A stretch of 64,000 nt of DNA from Micavibrio sp. UBA6139 (lineage in GTDB: Bacteria > Pseudomonadota > Alphaproteobacteria > Micavibrionales > Micavibrionaceae): positions 1-64,000 of the forward strand of contig DIVF01000002.1 of NCBI GenBank assembly GCA_002423285.1, written 5' to 3'. How positions within the stretch are numbered: position 1 is the first letter of the stretch; every line of letters begins with the position of its first letter. A program made the position numbers and the translations under genes. Below the pieces are notes generated by a model that ran no database searches, was not told the origin of the DNA, and was given only the letters and a program-made list of their open reading frames with translations. Of the stretch, positions 16,146 to 24,120 are shown in pieces.

Positions 16146-17744
16146 TTAGCGCGTTGATACCTTGGAAACTTCGCCGGTCTTGTTTTGTGCGAATTTCAAG
16201 CTGCGCTTGCTGGAATAATCGCGGTCGATTTCCTTGGCGTTGGCCTGGAACAGGCGCAGTTGTTCGCCTTCTAAAATCTCACCCGTTGGCAGATTGACGC
16301 TGCGTGGGTTGACTTGGGCACCGTTCAGCAAAACTTCATAATGCAAATGCGCACCTGTTGAATTCCCGGTGCTGCCGACATAACCAATGACCTCGCCCTG
16401 ACGAACGCGTTTACCGGCGGTCATACCGGGTGCAAAACGGCTCAAATGGGCATAGGCGGTTGAAATCTGGCTGTTGTGACGGATGCGGACATAGTTGCCA
16501 TAGCCACTGAAGCGGTTCGCACGCTGAATAACACCATCACCCGCCGCATAAATCGGGGTTCCGGTCGGGGCGGCGAAATCCATCCCTTTGTGCATTTTGT
16601 TATAGCCCTGAATGGGGTGGCGGCGCATGCCAAAGCCGGAGGAAACGCGGGCACCATCAATCGGGGTTTTCATCAGGGTCTTACGAATGCTTTTGCCGTT
16701 GCGCTGGAAGTAATCAACGCGGCCATCTTTCATTTCGTAACGGTAAATTGGAATCTCAATGCCTTCGAGGGTCAATTGAGCGTAGATCACGTTACCGGTT
16801 TTAATTTTTGTACCGTCTTCGGTTTCGTATTGTTCGTACATAACTTCCAGTTTGTCGCCACGGCGGATGTCACGCTGGAAATCGATATCCCATGAATAAA
16901 CGCGAATGGCTTCGGCAACAACGGAAGATGGAATGCCGGCCTTGGCGGCAGACCCGAACAGGGAGTTTTCAACTTCGGCAACTTGGGCATAAAGATTTCT
17001 ATGCAGTGCGCGCTCCTGAACCTTAGCCTCATACCCCGTTTCACCACTGCGTGCGACGGAAACGGTGCGCAGCGGGTCCACGGCCATATTCAAGGATGCA
17101 AACTGATAACCCGATTGCGCCGCTGGATCCTTAGATGGGTCCATAGTCACGGTCAAAACCTGACCCGGTTTCAAGCTGCGTGGGTTTACGTGGGCTTTTA
17201 CGGCCTGAACCACTTGATAGGCTTCGGTATTGGACAAACCGGCACGGCTCAAAACGCCTGTCAGCGTATCGCCGGACCCAATCTTCACAGTTTTTTCCTG
17301 CGGACCCTCCGGGGCCTTGGCGACCGGGGTGGCATCTTCTGCAATCACCTGTTTTGAAATGGGACCTGCGGCTGGATCAATCATCGCCAGACGTTCAGCT
17401 TCGGATGCATCATCCATCGAACGCTGCAGGCGTTTTTGAGAAAACGCCAAGCGTTCAAACAAGCTGCGGTCTTCATCCTGACCGGATGGGCCCAGAACAA
17501 CCGGACCCGCATCAGCCACCTGCAAAGCGCGGGCGGAGGTCGAATTTGAAAGAACAGCAACGCTCATCAGCCCCATGACCGCCATACCAACGCAAGGCAG
17601 CGCAAAGACGCGCAGACGCAAACCGTTGTTACGGGTCAAAACGTGGCGGTGGCGGATGGGAAGATAGCGGTTTACCTGACGCAAGAGGGCGTCAACATCT
17701 ACAGCGGGTAGATTACCGGATAATTGTCGCACGCGATTCAGCAT
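16146..17744 (-). CDS. M23-family peptidoglycan endopeptidase with LysM/OapA-like domain
   Basis: Likely cell-wall hydrolase acting on peptide cross-links in the periplasm. The 532 residues have one N-terminal membrane helix (about 44-66, after a cytoplasmic basic stretch). A LysM/OapA-like segment begins KIGSGDTLTGVLSRAGL and runs to GQVLTV. The C-terminal M23 (LytM) domain begins at GFGMRRHPI, with zinc ligands H385 and D389 (HKGMDF) and H468, and H466 in GAHLHYEV, so it appears catalytically competent. It resembles the MepM/DipM-type cell-division endopeptidases. The 410-base region upstream contains DnaA- and CtrA-like sites. Confidence 0.92.
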   Translation of the reverse strand: MLNRVRQLSGNLPAVDVDALLRQVNRYLPIRHRHVLTRNNGLRLRVFALPCVGMAVMGLMSVAVLSNSTSARALQVADAGPVVLGPSGQDEDRSLFERLAFSQKRLQRSMDDASEAERLAMIDPAAGPISKQVIAEDATPVAKAPEGPQEKTVKIGSGDTLTGVLSRAGLSNTEAYQVVQAVKAHVNPRSLKPGQVLTVTMDPSKDPAAQSGYQFASLNMAVDPLRTVSVARSGETGYEAKVQERALHRNLYAQVAEVENSLFGSAAKAGIPSSVVAEAIRVYSWDIDFQRDIRRGDKLEVMYEQYETEDGTKIKTGNVIYAQLTLEGIEIPIYRYEMKDGRVDYFQRNGKSIRKTLMKTPIDGARVSSGFGMRRHPIQGYNKMHKGMDFAAPTGTPIYAAGDGVIQRANRFSGYGNYVRIRHNSQISTAYAHLSRFAPGMTAGKRVRQGEVIGYVGSTGNSTGAHLHYEVLLNGAQVNPRSVNLPTGEILEGEQLRLFQANAKEIDRDYSSKRSLKFAQNKTGEVSKVSTR

Positions 17745-18154
17745 CGGTCTTGAGTATCTCTATCGTCATGTATCGGTTGAGCGTACGGGGCGGGATCTTC
17801 ATCGGGAGGATCACTGGCGGTTTTTTTTTAAAATGGCTGGGGGCTATCCCCTCAACAGGCCGTTTTTAAAAATACGCACGCGGTTAAACTTGGTCTCTTA
17901 AACTGGGCGATGTGTCGTTATCTGCACTCTTTATGATGTTACCACAGGGTCTTTTGTTAACACAGGGTGAACAGGATTCAAACCCTAAACGCTTATCCAC
18001 ACTCGATTTAGCGGTGGGAATTAACTATTTGTTATGTAAAGAAAATTGGGCGATTGGGTGGGGGAACCAAATAAATTCCTTGGATCCGCGCGGGTTTCAA
18101 GGGTGTGTGGCTTACCATAATGTCACAAAATATTGTGCTACCCGCAGGGAACTT
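17745..18154. other. 410-base intergenic region between the IalB-like gene and the M23 gene
   Basis: No gene is supported. It contains a T9 tract (17821-17829), a weak GGGGG/CCCC palindrome (17839-17853), AT-rich segments, and the DnaA/CtrA-like box cluster described separately. The M23 promoter must lie here. Confidence 0.6.
17918..18036. promoter_or_regulatory. Cluster of DnaA-box-like sites and a CtrA-like half-site pair
   Basis: TTATCCACA at 17993-18001 is an exact consensus DnaA box. Relaxed boxes in the same orientation lie at 17918-17926 (TTATCTGCA), 17938-17946 (GTTACCACA) and 17956-17964 (GTTAACACA). At 18021-18035 TTAA-N7-TTAT differs by one base from the alphaproteobacterial CtrA consensus TTAA-N7-TTAA. 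This could be a cell-cycle-controlled promoter, a DnaA-titration locus or, less likely, an origin. Confidence 0.4.
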
Positions 18155-18676
18155 TTATTGCGCCGCACATTCCTTGGTCATGGCATCATGCGCCGCCCCG
18201 GACCCCTTCAGGTTAAAAGTATCAACCGTGGCAGTCCCACGGGATGAAACCCCCCGCACAACCATCGTTGTCCCGCCGCGCATGGCTTCGGTGATTTTGT
18301 CATCAATGGCGGCATCGGGTGCCCAAGCGGTGTCATCTTGGGTGAACAGGGTGAAGGTTTTGTCGCCGATCTTCAATGTCGCATCGCTGCCTGGTTTATA
18401 AGGGTATCCGGCGATATAGCTGAACACGTTGCGCGTCCCTTCCGCCGGGCGGTTGGTGATCAGGGCAATAATCCGCCCGCGGCGGGTGTAATCACCCTTA
18501 TCTTCCGATGGCTCGCTGGCCATGTAGCACACTTTAGCACCGCCCTCATCCACGACATAGGTTTCCCAGCTGCCATTGGTGGCCAATAATTTGGGGGCTG
18601 CTGCCAAGGCCGGGGCGCCGGACAGCAAAATCAGCGTCACAACGCCACAAATCATCGGAAATAGTTGTTTTTGCAT
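18155..18676 (-). CDS. Invasion-associated locus B (IalB) family protein
   Basis: Secreted 173-residue protein with a signal peptide (MQKQLFPMICGVVTLILLSG, then APALA). The mature part has the IalB pattern: GSWETYVVDEGGAKVCYMAS, a central GYPYKPGSDATLKIGDKTF strand and a terminal Cys (AMTKECAAQ) that can pair with the first. IalB homologues are common in alphaproteobacteria and, outside Bartonella, have no proven invasion role. The ATG at 18676 was chosen for the signal peptide; the frame extends 88 codons further upstream without coding character. It is divergent from the ECF sigma gene. Confidence 0.85.
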   Translation of the reverse strand: MQKQLFPMICGVVTLILLSGAPALAAAPKLLATNGSWETYVVDEGGAKVCYMASEPSEDKGDYTRRGRIIALITNRPAEGTRNVFSYIAGYPYKPGSDATLKIGDKTFTLFTQDDTAWAPDAAIDDKITEAMRGGTTMVVRGVSSRGTATVDTFNLKGSGAAHDAMTKECAAQ

Positions 18677-18780
18677 ACGGGGCCTGCCTGTTTTAGGGGG
18701 GTCGTGCGGATATAAAGACAGGCTTATTATAAAGAGATGCCCTTTCTTGGCAAATACTTTCCGGTCCGCCCCGTCACAGG

Positions 18781-18806
18781 CAATCCAATTGCAAAAAGCA
18801 AACGTA
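18781..18806 (+). promoter_or_regulatory. Candidate ECF autoregulatory promoter
   Basis: caatcc (18781-18786), a 16-base spacer and cgta (18803-18806) resemble promoters read by ChrR-controlled ECF factors (TGATCC, then CGTA). It lies 111 bases before the sigma gene. The match is imperfect and inferred by eye. Confidence 0.3.
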
Positions 18807-18917
18807 CAAAAGATAAGGGCCGTCTTTATAATACCCGGGGTATGACCTGTGACGCTGTGTAACGCCAAATCTGCTTTCCCTCTTGTTCCCCCTGCGCGGG
18901 GCTGGCTTAATGTGGCC

Positions 18918-19538
18918 ATGACGCCTGAACAGGACAACACCGCAAACCCGCGCCCCGCCCCGGATCAGCCACCGGGAACCGGACATTTCAATGTCCTGCT
19001 GCACGCCGTTGGGCAAAAGAAAGACCGCGAAGCCTTTATCGCCCTGTTTCAGCATTTCGCACCGCGCTTGAAATCTTTCCTGATGAAAAAGGGCTCCAGC
19101 CCCGAACATGCCGAAGAACTGGCGCAGGAAACGATGCTGAGTGTGTGGAACAAGGCCGCCCAATATGACCCGGCCCGCGCCAGCGCCAGCACATGGATTT
19201 TTACCATCGCCCGGAACCGCCATATTGATTCAATGCGCCGTGGCACCCGTCCCGACATCGACATCAATGACCCGGCCTTTATCATCGCCGATACCGCCCC
19301 GACCCCGGATGAAAACAGCATCACCAAAGACCGCAGCCAAAAAATTGCCGCCGCATTGCTGACCCTGCCGCCGGAACAATCGGATGTGATCCGCAAATCA
19401 TTCTTTGAAGATAAAACCCACGCGGAAATCGCCGCAGAAACAAAAATCCCGCTGGGGACGATTAAATCGCGCCTGCGCCTGGCGATGGACCGACTGCAAA
19501 AACACCTTGAAGGCCATCAAGGTCAGGAGTTGCTGTGA
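18918..19538 (+). CDS. ECF RNA polymerase sigma factor (RpoE/ChrR-controlled type)
   Basis: Redirects RNA polymerase to stress genes, probably photooxidative or peroxide stress, given its anti-sigma partner. The 206 residues show sigma region 2 (LAQETMLSVWNKAAQYDP, TWIFTIARNRHIDSMRR) and region 4 (LLTLPPEQSDVIRKSFFE, HAEIAAETKIPLGTIKSRLR). The ATG at 18918 was chosen because conserved sequence begins after it; an in-frame ATG lies 23 codons upstream. The stop overlaps the anti-sigma start region (GTG at 19535), indicating translational coupling. Confidence 0.92.
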   Translation: MTPEQDNTANPRPAPDQPPGTGHFNVLLHAVGQKKDREAFIALFQHFAPRLKSFLMKKGSSPEHAEELAQETMLSVWNKAAQYDPARASASTWIFTIARNRHIDSMRRGTRPDIDINDPAFIIADTAPTPDENSITKDRSQKIAAALLTLPPEQSDVIRKSFFEDKTHAEIAAETKIPLGTIKSRLRLAMDRLQKHLEGHQGQELL

Positions 19539-20203
19539 ATATGCTGACGCAAAACAAAGAAACCATTTTAATGGAATACGCCGCCGGGGCACTGGGTCCG
19601 GAATGTGACTTGCTGATTGCGGCCTATCTGACCCTGTCCCCGGAAGCCCGCGATTTCGTTGCCACCTGTGAAGATATTGGCGGGGCATTGATTGAACATA
19701 TATGCGATCCCGAAAATCTCTCCTCCGGCTGTTTGGAAGCCGTCTTAAGCAAGCTTGATGGTTGCACAAACGATGAATGCAACGAGATTGAAGCCTGCAT
19801 CGTGTCCTGCTTGCGCAGCGAAGAACCCTTGCCGCTTCCCTTGCTCCATCACCTGGCACATCACGAAAAAACATTGAAATGGAAACATTTATTCCGCGGG
19901 ATGGAATGGCTGGAAATCGCCACCGATACAAAGGGACAAACCAGCGCCAAGATAATCCGTTGCGATCCCGGCTTTGTCCTGCCGCATCACCGCCATCAGG
20001 GCATTGAGATCACGCTCGTTTTAGAAGGTGCGATGGAAGATCACACAGGCCGTTATGTGCGCGGCGACATCGCCGTCATGGACAGCGAAATCAGCCACGA
20101 ACCCATGGCCGACCGCCAGACGGGTTGCCTGTGCCTGACCGTGAACACTCAGCCTATGCGCTTCACAGGCCTGTTCACCCGGCTTTTGAACCCGTTTTTA
20201 TAA
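19535..20203 (+). CDS. ChrR-family anti-sigma factor with cupin domain
   Basis: Binds and inhibits the upstream ECF factor until a signal releases it. It has 222 residues from GTG 19535 (or 220 from ATG 19541). The N-terminal anti-sigma part starts with LMEYAAGALGPE, as in ChrR. The C-terminal cupin has its metal motif: HHRHQGIE, six residues, Gly, then DSEISHEP. In ChrR the N-terminal half binds zinc through HxxxCxxC; here the equivalent stretch reads YLTLSPEAR, so those ligands are absent and this half may be zinc-free. Known ChrR proteins sense singlet oxygen through the cupin domain. Confidence 0.85.
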   Translation: MNMLTQNKETILMEYAAGALGPECDLLIAAYLTLSPEARDFVATCEDIGGALIEHICDPENLSSGCLEAVLSKLDGCTNDECNEIEACIVSCLRSEEPLPLPLLHHLAHHEKTLKWKHLFRGMEWLEIATDTKGQTSAKIIRCDPGFVLPHHRHQGIEITLVLEGAMEDHTGRYVRGDIAVMDSEISHEPMADRQTGCLCLTVNTQPMRFTGLFTRLLNPFL

Positions 20204-20214
20204 CGGAACCCGAT

Positions 20215-20739
20215 TTATAGTTTCCGGCGGGGAAACCACAGGGGTTCTGGCATGGTTTCCAATGGCCCACCTGCGCCAACAGGGCGATCCGCAAACCGGC
20301 CCAGCGAAATCATGCGGTCATATAAAACAAGCGCACCCGCCACACCGACATTCACGCAAAACCGCGTGGGTATTTTGACGATAAAGTCGCAGCGTTCCTG
20401 CATTTGCGGTGACAGAGCCCCCATTTCAGGCCCCAGAACATAGGCCGCTTGCGACGGATGGCGAAAGGATGGCAATTCAATCGCATCCGGGGTCAGCTCG
20501 ACCCCCACCAACTGGCATCCACGCGGCAACATCAATGATGAAACATCGGGGAAGCCATAAAAGGGAATATGTTCAAATGCGCCGGACGTATCGGATGTGC
20601 GCACATCACGCGGATCGACATTCGCCCCAACAGTAAAGAAGAAACTGCCGCCAAAGGCATGGGTGGTGCGGACAAGCGCGCCAAGATTAACGCCCTTGCT
20701 GATTCCTTCCGCCCCGACACCGAAAAAACCGCGCATCAT
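20215..20739 (-). CDS. SPOUT (TrmH/SpoU) RNA 2'-O-methyltransferase
   Basis: Methylates ribose in tRNA or rRNA using S-adenosylmethionine; the target is unknown. The 174 residues contain the SPOUT motifs NLGALVRTTHAFG (motif 1), VLGPEMGALSPQM (motif 2) and VNVGVAGALVLYDRM (motif 3, with V in place of the usual S). It is a short form with no N-terminal RNA-binding domain. The start at 20739 (MMRGFFG) overlaps the aminotransferase stop as ATGA, so the two are coupled. Confidence 0.87.
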   Translation of the reverse strand: MMRGFFGVGAEGISKGVNLGALVRTTHAFGGSFFFTVGANVDPRDVRTSDTSGAFEHIPFYGFPDVSSLMLPRGCQLVGVELTPDAIELPSFRHPSQAAYVLGPEMGALSPQMQERCDFIVKIPTRFCVNVGVAGALVLYDRMISLGRFADRPVGAGGPLETMPEPLWFPRRKL

Positions 20740-21920
20740 GACAGGGCCTGTTCTAAACGACCCAAGGCTTCGCGCAGACGCGGTTCTGATACCGCAAAGC
20801 ACAGGCGCATATAGCCGTTAAAATTCCGCCCAAACGCACAACCCGGTGCCAGACCCAAACCATGTTCATCAATCAAACGGCGGGCGAAGCTCATGCAATC
20901 GGGCTCGCGATGACTTTTGAAAAACGCATAGAAACTTGATTCCGGACGCACCGCTTCAATGCCGCCAATGCGGGTCAGGGCATCATGAACGATCTGTTCG
21001 TGTTTGCGAAAGCGTGTCTTTTGTTCGGCGACAAAATCCTCACCGTGTTTTAAGGCCGCCATTGCGCCATATTGGGTAAAGTTCGGCGGGCCCATATTGT
21101 CATACAGGACCAGATCATAAATGCGCGGTTCCGCCTGCGCAGGACCGATCATCCACCCCAAACGCCAGCCAGTCATCGCCCAGTTTTTGGAAAAACTATT
21201 GATGATGAACAGGCGGTCTTCCGGTTCTGCCACTTCCAGAAAACTTGGCGCACATTGCGTATCATAGGTCAGGCGCTCATAAACCTCATCCGCGATCACC
21301 CAAATGCCGCGCGCACGGGCGAATTCCATGACAGCGCGCATCTGTTCAAGCGGCATCACCCATCCGGTCGGGTTATTCGGCGAATTCAAAACAATGGCGC
21401 GGGTTTTCGGTGTGACTTCAGCAAAGAGACGGTCCAGATCCAAAACCCATTTCCCGGACCCCATATCCAGCGTCAAATCAACACCGCGCACAGTGGCTTC
21501 TTGCAAGCGGATCGCGCCCAGCAAATTTTTCCACAGCGGGAAGACCGCCACAACCTCATCCCCCTTTTCCACCGTCGATAACAAGGACAAGTGAATAGCC
21601 GATGTACCGGATGATGTTACGATCACACGTTCTTGCGGCAGGGTGACATCATGCAAGCGCTGATAACTGTCCGCGATATCCTGACGTAAATCGGGATTCC
21701 CAAGAATAGGGCCATAGAATGTTTTCCCATCACGCAGCGCGCCTTCAACCGCGTCGGTTATAAAACGCGGGGTTGGGGAATCGGTTTCACCACTGGCCAG
21801 CGAAATGATATCACTGCGGCGGCGGGCATAGCGCACCATCTCCGCCCCCGGATTATGGCGGATATCATTCAAGACAGGCCGCATAAACGGCGCGCCTTGC
21901 GTGTCTTTCAAATCAGTCAT
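20736..21920 (-). CDS. Class I/II pyridoxal-phosphate aminotransferase
   Basis: Fold-type I aminotransferase, substrate undetermined. It has 394 residues. Visible family marks are NSPNNPTGWVMP (substrate/PLP contact), IADEVYERLTYD (Asp-x-x-Tyr) and the PLP lysine in INSFSKNWAMTGWRLGW; the conserved Arg is in YMRLCFAVSEPRLREAL. The ATG at 21920 was chosen; a GTG two codons upstream is possible. It follows acetoacetyl-CoA synthetase by a few bases and overlaps the methyltransferase, forming a three-gene operon whose logic is not obvious. Confidence 0.9.
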   Translation of the reverse strand: MTDLKDTQGAPFMRPVLNDIRHNPGAEMVRYARRRSDIISLASGETDSPTPRFITDAVEGALRDGKTFYGPILGNPDLRQDIADSYQRLHDVTLPQERVIVTSSGTSAIHLSLLSTVEKGDEVVAVFPLWKNLLGAIRLQEATVRGVDLTLDMGSGKWVLDLDRLFAEVTPKTRAIVLNSPNNPTGWVMPLEQMRAVMEFARARGIWVIADEVYERLTYDTQCAPSFLEVAEPEDRLFIINSFSKNWAMTGWRLGWMIGPAQAEPRIYDLVLYDNMGPPNFTQYGAMAALKHGEDFVAEQKTRFRKHEQIVHDALTRIGGIEAVRPESSFYAFFKSHREPDCMSFARRLIDEHGLGLAPGCAFGRNFNGYMRLCFAVSEPRLREALGRLEQALS

Positions 21921-21926
21921 ACTCAC

Positions 21927-23927
21927 TTAGTCTTTCTGTAAGTCTTCAAGACCCAGATATAAATCCAGCGCCTCCGGATTGGCCAGTGCCTCAACATTGC
22001 GCACCTTGCGGCCATGAATAACATCACGCACGGCCAATTCGGTAATTTTATTCGATTTGGTGCGCGGAATATCAGCGACCTGAATAATTTTTGCCGGAAC
22101 ATGGCGGGGCGATGCCCCGGTACGGATCTGTTTTTTAATCAGTGTTTTCAAATCATCATCCAGCACCACACCGGGGCGCAGACGCACGAATAAAATCACC
22201 CGCACATCACTGTCCCAATCCTGCCCCACAGCGATGGATTCAATGACCGATTCAATTTGTTCAACCTGACGGTAGATTTCCGCCGTGCCGATACGAACCC
22301 CACCGGGATTCAACGTGGCATCGGACCGCCCGTGAATGATGAAACCACCATGAATGGTGCGTTCGATCCAGTCGCCATGGCACCAGATATTGTCGAAACG
22401 GTCGAAATAGGCACTTTTATATTTCTGGCCATCCGCATCATTCCAGAAACCCACCGGCATACAGGGGAACGGTTTTGTACAAACCAGCTCGCCCGACCCG
22501 GCTCCCGATGCAATCGGCACACCTGTATCATCAAACGCATCCACCGCCATACCCAGACCGGCACATTGAATTTCACCGCGCCAGACGGGAGAGATCGGAT
22601 TGCCCAGAACGAAGCAGGACACAATATCAGTCCCGCCCGAAATGGACGCCAGATGCAAATCTGATTTGATCGCATCATAAACGTAATCAAAACTTTCATG
22701 GACCAATGGTGAACCCGTTGAGGTCATCGAGCGCAACGCCGATAAATCATGGCTGTCTCCGGGGCGCAGTTTATTCACCTTCAGTGCATCAATATATTTG
22801 GCCGATGTACCAAACAGCTTGCAATCATGCGCCGTTGTAAAATCCCACAGCACATTGCCGCTTGGGTAGAACGGTGAACCATCGAACAGCAATAACGTGC
22901 ACTCACTGGCCAGCGCACCGACCAGCCAGTTCCACATCATCCACCCGCAAGTGGTAAAATAAAACACACGGTCCCCTGCGCCCAGATCGCATTGCAACTG
23001 GTGTTCCTTCACATGCTGGATCAACGTACCGCCCTGACCATGAACGATGCATTTTGGAATGCCAGTGGTGCCGGAAGAAAACATGATAAACAGCGGATGA
23101 TTAAAGGGCAGGCGTGTAAAGGCCATATCTTGTGCCGTATAATCCGCAATGAAGTCATTCATCAAAACAGTATTGGTCAGGCCCGTGACATCGGGTGTCT
23201 CACTAGTCAGCGGCACCAGAATGGTTTTTTGCAGGCCCTTCAAATGCGGTTGAACCTCGCGCAGCTTAGTCAGGCAATCGAGCGTCTTACCGCTGTAATA
23301 ATATCCATCAACCGCCACCAGAATTTTCGGTTCAATCTGGCCGAAACGGTCCAGCAGCCCTTGTGTACCAAAATCAGGCGAAGCCGATGACCAGATCGCA
23401 CCCAAACTGGATGCGGCCAGCATGGCAATAATCGTTTCGGGCATATTCGGCATAAACCCGGCCACGCGGTCCCCCGGACCAATACCAGCCGCGCGAAACG
23501 CTGCGGCCCAGCGGCTGACCAGATCATAAAATTCAGCATGTGTAATTTGGCGTTCCGGCCCCTTTTCGGTACGGAAAATCAATGCCAGTGAATCATCACG
23601 GCGGCGCAGCAGGTTTTCGGCAAAATTCAAACGCGCTTCCGGGAAAAATTCCGCGCCCGGCATTTTCGTTTCATGGCGAAGGGTCACTGATCCCTTATCA
23701 CCGATGACACCGCAAAAATCCCAGATGGCATCCCAGAAAGGCCCGGTGTTTTCAATGCTCCATTGCCACAGCGCGTTATAGTCGGGGAACGCGGCCCCGG
23801 TCTTTTTTTCCAGCCCACGGGCAAAGGCATAAAGACGCGAGGATTCAATCCGCGCTTGGTCCGGTGCCCACAGGGGGGAGGTGGAAAAATCCTTATTGGA
23901 AGCTGCAGCCATATTATGTCCGGTCAT
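21927..23927 (-). CDS. Acetoacetyl-CoA synthetase
   Basis: ATP-dependent ligase that activates acetoacetate to acetoacetyl-CoA, feeding ketone-body use or polyhydroxybutyrate and lipid synthesis. The 666 residues match the usual 650-680. The adenylate-forming motif is MFSSGTTGIPKCIVHG; the ATP/hinge region reads HGRSDATLNPGGVRIGTAEI; the C-terminal catalytic Lys is in IPRTKSNKITE. The ATG at 23927 has aaagga upstream. It is the first gene of a minus-strand operon and is divergent from dsbD. Confidence 0.93.
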   Translation of the reverse strand: MTGHNMAAASNKDFSTSPLWAPDQARIESSRLYAFARGLEKKTGAAFPDYNALWQWSIENTGPFWDAIWDFCGVIGDKGSVTLRHETKMPGAEFFPEARLNFAENLLRRRDDSLALIFRTEKGPERQITHAEFYDLVSRWAAAFRAAGIGPGDRVAGFMPNMPETIIAMLAASSLGAIWSSASPDFGTQGLLDRFGQIEPKILVAVDGYYYSGKTLDCLTKLREVQPHLKGLQKTILVPLTSETPDVTGLTNTVLMNDFIADYTAQDMAFTRLPFNHPLFIMFSSGTTGIPKCIVHGQGGTLIQHVKEHQLQCDLGAGDRVFYFTTCGWMMWNWLVGALASECTLLLFDGSPFYPSGNVLWDFTTAHDCKLFGTSAKYIDALKVNKLRPGDSHDLSALRSMTSTGSPLVHESFDYVYDAIKSDLHLASISGGTDIVSCFVLGNPISPVWRGEIQCAGLGMAVDAFDDTGVPIASGAGSGELVCTKPFPCMPVGFWNDADGQKYKSAYFDRFDNIWCHGDWIERTIHGGFIIHGRSDATLNPGGVRIGTAEIYRQVEQIESVIESIAVGQDWDSDVRVILFVRLRPGVVLDDDLKTLIKKQIRTGASPRHVPAKIIQVADIPRTKSNKITELAVRDVIHGRKVRNVEALANPEALDLYLGLEDLQKD

Positions 23928-24120
23928 TGGAGGAAATCCTTTGAATCTTCAATCGAGGTGGCTTATTTCCCTATTTTTGCCGCCCCAAGTCAAGACTGCG
24001 CACGCTGCACCTGCTCAATTGCCCCTTAAATCCGCCGCTGCGCTTGAAATACCAAGAAAACGCCGCATTTTTACTGTATCTATAAGGGGTTGTCCCGTTC
24101 CAAGCCTCAGAGTGAACCGC

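Noticed and set aside
18677..18940. 88-codon upstream extension of the IalB-family gene
   Set aside because: The extension lacks family sequence, overlaps the divergent sigma-gene leader, and the internal Met gives a perfect signal peptide.
23881..24120. 80-codon upstream extension of dsbD
   Set aside because: It overlaps the start of the acetoacetyl-CoA synthetase gene and precedes the true signal peptide.
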